Shown: piece after piece, positions 6,370 to 7,808 of the stretch | Layout of the letters: each line of letters starts with the position of its first letter | Position numbering within the stretch: position 1 is the stretch's first letter | Source: Oscillibacter sp. | Lineage (GTDB): Bacteria; Bacillota; Clostridia; Oscillospirales; Oscillospiraceae | Length of the DNA: 7,808 nt | Direction: 5' to 3' | Assembly: GCA_020025415.1 (NCBI GenBank) | Contig: JAHHSB010000058.1 | Coordinates: 1 to 7,808, forward strand | Made by a program: the position numbers and the translations under genes | Notes under the pieces: generated by a model | Told to the model about the DNA's origin: nothing | Seen by the model: the letters and a program-made list of their open reading frames with translations, nothing else | Databases searched by the model: none

Positions 6370-7079
6370 GCAGACAATTCAGGAAAGTGACCCGCTATAC
6401 ACTGCTGGATACGATCAACGGGTTTTGCATCGTGTTGGCGGTAATGGCTGCCGCGGCACTTTTTCTCTACCTGACGGTCAGAGAGGGGAAGCCCAGCATT
6501 ATAGGCGGGGAATTTGGTTTCTGGATCTTCTTCCTGGTGCTGGGGATTGTTGGCGTGCGGGAGCAGCTGCGGCTATTTATCCAGCTGGGCACCAGCCGCT
6601 GGACTGCCTGGGGCGGCCAGCTGCTGGGGGTTGGGGTCTCGGCACTGGCCTGCGTCCTGGTTTTGGAGGCGGTGGAGTGTCTTACCTCCGGCAGAATGTT
6701 TTTCGGGATCTACAAGCTCATTTATCTGGACGGCGCATTTCAGGGGATCACACTAGGACAGCGCCTCCCGGGGCTCGTGATGAGCCTGTGCCTGATGCTG
6801 TGCCTGTTTTTGCTGGGCAGTATGCTCTCGCTGGTGTTCTGGCGGCTGGGCCGTTACGGCAAAATTATCGCGGTGGCGTTGATCGCGCTGATCCCCTGGT
6901 GGCTGGGCATTGCCTGCAATCGTTTCCCCGCGGTGGCGGAGGCAGTGATGAACGTGGTGCGCTTCTGGGCGGTCAATCCCTGGAACCTAATCGGAACCAT
7001 TGTGGTTGCGGCTTTGGTCCTGGCGGCTATCGCTGCGGCGCTGCTGAAGACCACCCAAATCCAGCCGGAACAGGGCTGA
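6366..7079 (+). CDS. ABC-2-like membrane protein, six predicted helices
   Basis: This is the probable membrane partner of the preceding ATPase. The protein has 237 residues with hydrophobic segments at about 18-38, 47-64, 83-104, 134-158, 166-186 and 206-227. That is the six-helix layout of an ABC-2 type permease subunit, and the short basic N-terminus (MSRQFRKVTR) is probably cytoplasmic. The sequence between helices 2 and 3 (VREQLRLFIQLGTSRWTAWG) is a positively charged loop with the amphipathic look of a coupling region, which often bears Gly-Thr-Ser-Arg in proteins of this kind. I cannot name a closer family. The start overlaps the ATPase stop as ATGA, and GGAGGAGGAG lies just upstream. 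Only one permease gene is visible, so the transporter would be a homodimer or would use the small downstream protein as a further subunit. Confidence 0.82.
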   Translation: MSRQFRKVTRYTLLDTINGFCIVLAVMAAAALFLYLTVREGKPSIIGGEFGFWIFFLVLGIVGVREQLRLFIQLGTSRWTAWGGQLLGVGVSALACVLVLEAVECLTSGRMFFGIYKLIYLDGAFQGITLGQRLPGLVMSLCLMLCLFLLGSMLSLVFWRLGRYGKIIAVALIALIPWWLGIACNRFPAVAEAVMNVVRFWAVNPWNLIGTIVVAALVLAAIAAALLKTTQIQPEQG

Positions 7080-7098
7080 ATTAGGGGGGAGATGTGTC

Positions 7099-7284
7099 AT
7101 GAGCAAACGGACTTCCCGGATCCTGGGACTGATTATGCTGGTGGGAGCCTTGGCTTTGATCGGAGCTGCTCTGGCGGCGCCCAACTTGAGCTTCCCCTGG
7201 AGCAATACCGTGACCTATACACTGTACCTCCTCTATCTGGGGGTCATGATCCTGCTGCTGATCGCCCCCTTTGGGAAAAAGTGA
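7099..7284 (+). CDS. Small two-helix membrane protein, last gene of the ABC operon
   Basis: This is a 61-residue hydrophobic protein: basic start MSKRTSR, a first helix of about 20 residues (ILGLIMLVGALALIGAALAA), a short loop with Pro and Trp (PNLSFPWSN), a second helix (TYTLYLLYLGVMILLLIAPF) and a basic GKK end. Both ends are therefore expected in the cytoplasm. A GGGGGGAGA tract (7084-7092) precedes the ATG by six bases. The gap from the permease stop is 19 bases with no terminator, so it is part of the same transcript, and the bidirectional terminator follows 21 bases after its stop. I do not recognise the family. Its position suggests a small subunit or assembly factor of the ABC complex, which is inference only. 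Confidence 0.72.
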   Translation: MSKRTSRILGLIMLVGALALIGAALAAPNLSFPWSNTVTYTLYLLYLGVMILLLIAPFGKK

Positions 7285-7305
7285 CCGCTGCTTTGGCGGC
7301 TGCAT

Positions 7306-7343
7306 AAAAAGAGGAGCGTGCCCACGGGCACGCTCCTCTTTTT
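7306..7343. terminator. Bidirectional intrinsic terminator between convergent genes
   Basis: A perfect 12-bp stem (GAGGAGCGTGCC at 7311-7322 with 7327-7338) and a four-base loop are flanked by AAAAA (7306-7310) and TTTTT (7339-7343). It therefore works on both strands, ending the ABC operon on + and the sugar-kinase gene on -. Confidence 0.95.
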
Positions 7344-7352
7344 CATATGATA

Positions 7353-7808
7353 TTAGTTTTCGCGGTTCAGGGCGGCTTGGAAGGCCTTATCGCTGAGCTG
7401 AGTGCCGGGGACACTCACCACCGCGGCGGCCACCCGGTTGGCGGCGGCCAGGGCGTCCGGCCAGGCGGCGCCGGTAAAGCGCTCGGCCATCACCGCGCCG
7501 ATGTGGGAGTCCCCTGCGCCGATGGTGTCCAGGGTTTCAACCGCTGCACCCGGTACCAGTCCCTGCTCGCCGGGAGTGTGGTACCAGCAGCCATCCTTGC
7601 CCAAGGTGACGATCACCGCCCCGCCGGTGAGATCGCATAGGACGGCGGCCGCCTCCTGCACACCGCCGCCGGCAGCCTGGGGGGCAAATTCCCGGGCGGC
7701 GGAGAGGGCCTCCGCCTCGTTGAGATGCAGCGTGGGTCCCAGGGCAAAGAGACGTTCCAGCCGTTCCCGGGGGATCTTGGCGATCCGGGGACCGGGGGCG
7801 AAGTAGAG
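7353..7808 (-). CDS. PfkB/ribokinase-family carbohydrate kinase, C-terminal part (5' end beyond window)
   Basis: This is the C-terminal 151 residues of a sugar or nucleoside kinase of the PfkB (ribokinase-like) family, transferring phosphate from ATP to a hydroxyl group. The frame is open to the right edge of the window, so the start is missing. Visible family features in order are YFAPGPRIAKIP, LHLNEAEA (the conserved Asn-Glu of the family), the strand VIVTLGKDGCW, and the second PfkB signature DTIGAGDSHIGAVMA, whose GAGD aspartate (codon at 7511-7509) is the catalytic base. A short Ala-rich helix and a typical C-terminus follow. Residues before the truncation would hold most of the substrate pocket, so the sugar cannot be named. 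Ribokinase, fructokinase, 2-keto-3-deoxygluconate kinase and pseudouridine kinase-like members all fit. The stop is 10 bases from the bidirectional terminator. Confidence 0.93.
   Translation of the reverse strand, partial: LYFAPGPRIAKIPRERLERLFALGPTLHLNEAEALSAAREFAPQAAGGGVQEAAAVLCDLTGGAVIVTLGKDGCWYHTPGEQGLVPGAAVETLDTIGAGDSHIGAVMAERFTGAAWPDALAAANRVAAAVVSVPGTQLSDKAFQAALNREN

Overview
The window looks like a chromosomal segment of a GC-rich, low-oxygen Firmicute, most likely a gut member of the Oscillospiraceae/Clostridia. The basis is the gene content: a PhoB-type regulator with a PhoR-like kinase and a GerMN lipoprotein, a YtrA-type GntR regulator heading an ABC operon, and DUF1294. The promoters also read as Bacillus-like sigma-A sites and the intrinsic terminators are strong. 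The taxon is an inference; nothing here fixes a species. I see no mobile element, CRISPR array, tRNA or rRNA.

Region 1 (1-2579, + strand) is a signal-transduction operon entered part-way through. It holds the DNA-binding end of an OmpR/PhoB response regulator, a membrane sensor histidine kinase whose apparent start lacks a standard start codon, and, overlapping it by ATGA, a lipoprotein with two GerMN domains. The tight packing suggests that the lipoprotein works with, or is controlled by, the two-component pair at the cell surface.

Region 2 (2578-3452) holds a DUF1294 membrane protein on the - strand, ending in a strong intrinsic terminator, and a divergent 61-residue secreted or membrane-anchored small protein on the + strand. 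Between them lies about 240 bases crowded with hairpins. It contains, in order, several short matches to cobalamin-riboswitch core motifs but lacks the 3' closing motif. It is the least explained part of the window.

Region 3 (3466-4988) is a monocistronic asparaginyl-tRNA synthetase gene, asnS, with its own sigma-A promoter and a textbook terminator.

Region 4 (5065-7343) is a self-contained operon: a consensus promoter, an inverted-repeat operator just downstream of it, a YtrA-type GntR repressor, an ABC ATPase with an atypical signature loop, a six-helix membrane partner and a two-helix 61-residue protein. The likely arrangement is a repressor controlling its own exporter or envelope-stress ABC system. 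It ends at a bidirectional terminator shared with the convergent 3' end of a PfkB/ribokinase-family sugar kinase (- strand), which runs off the right edge.
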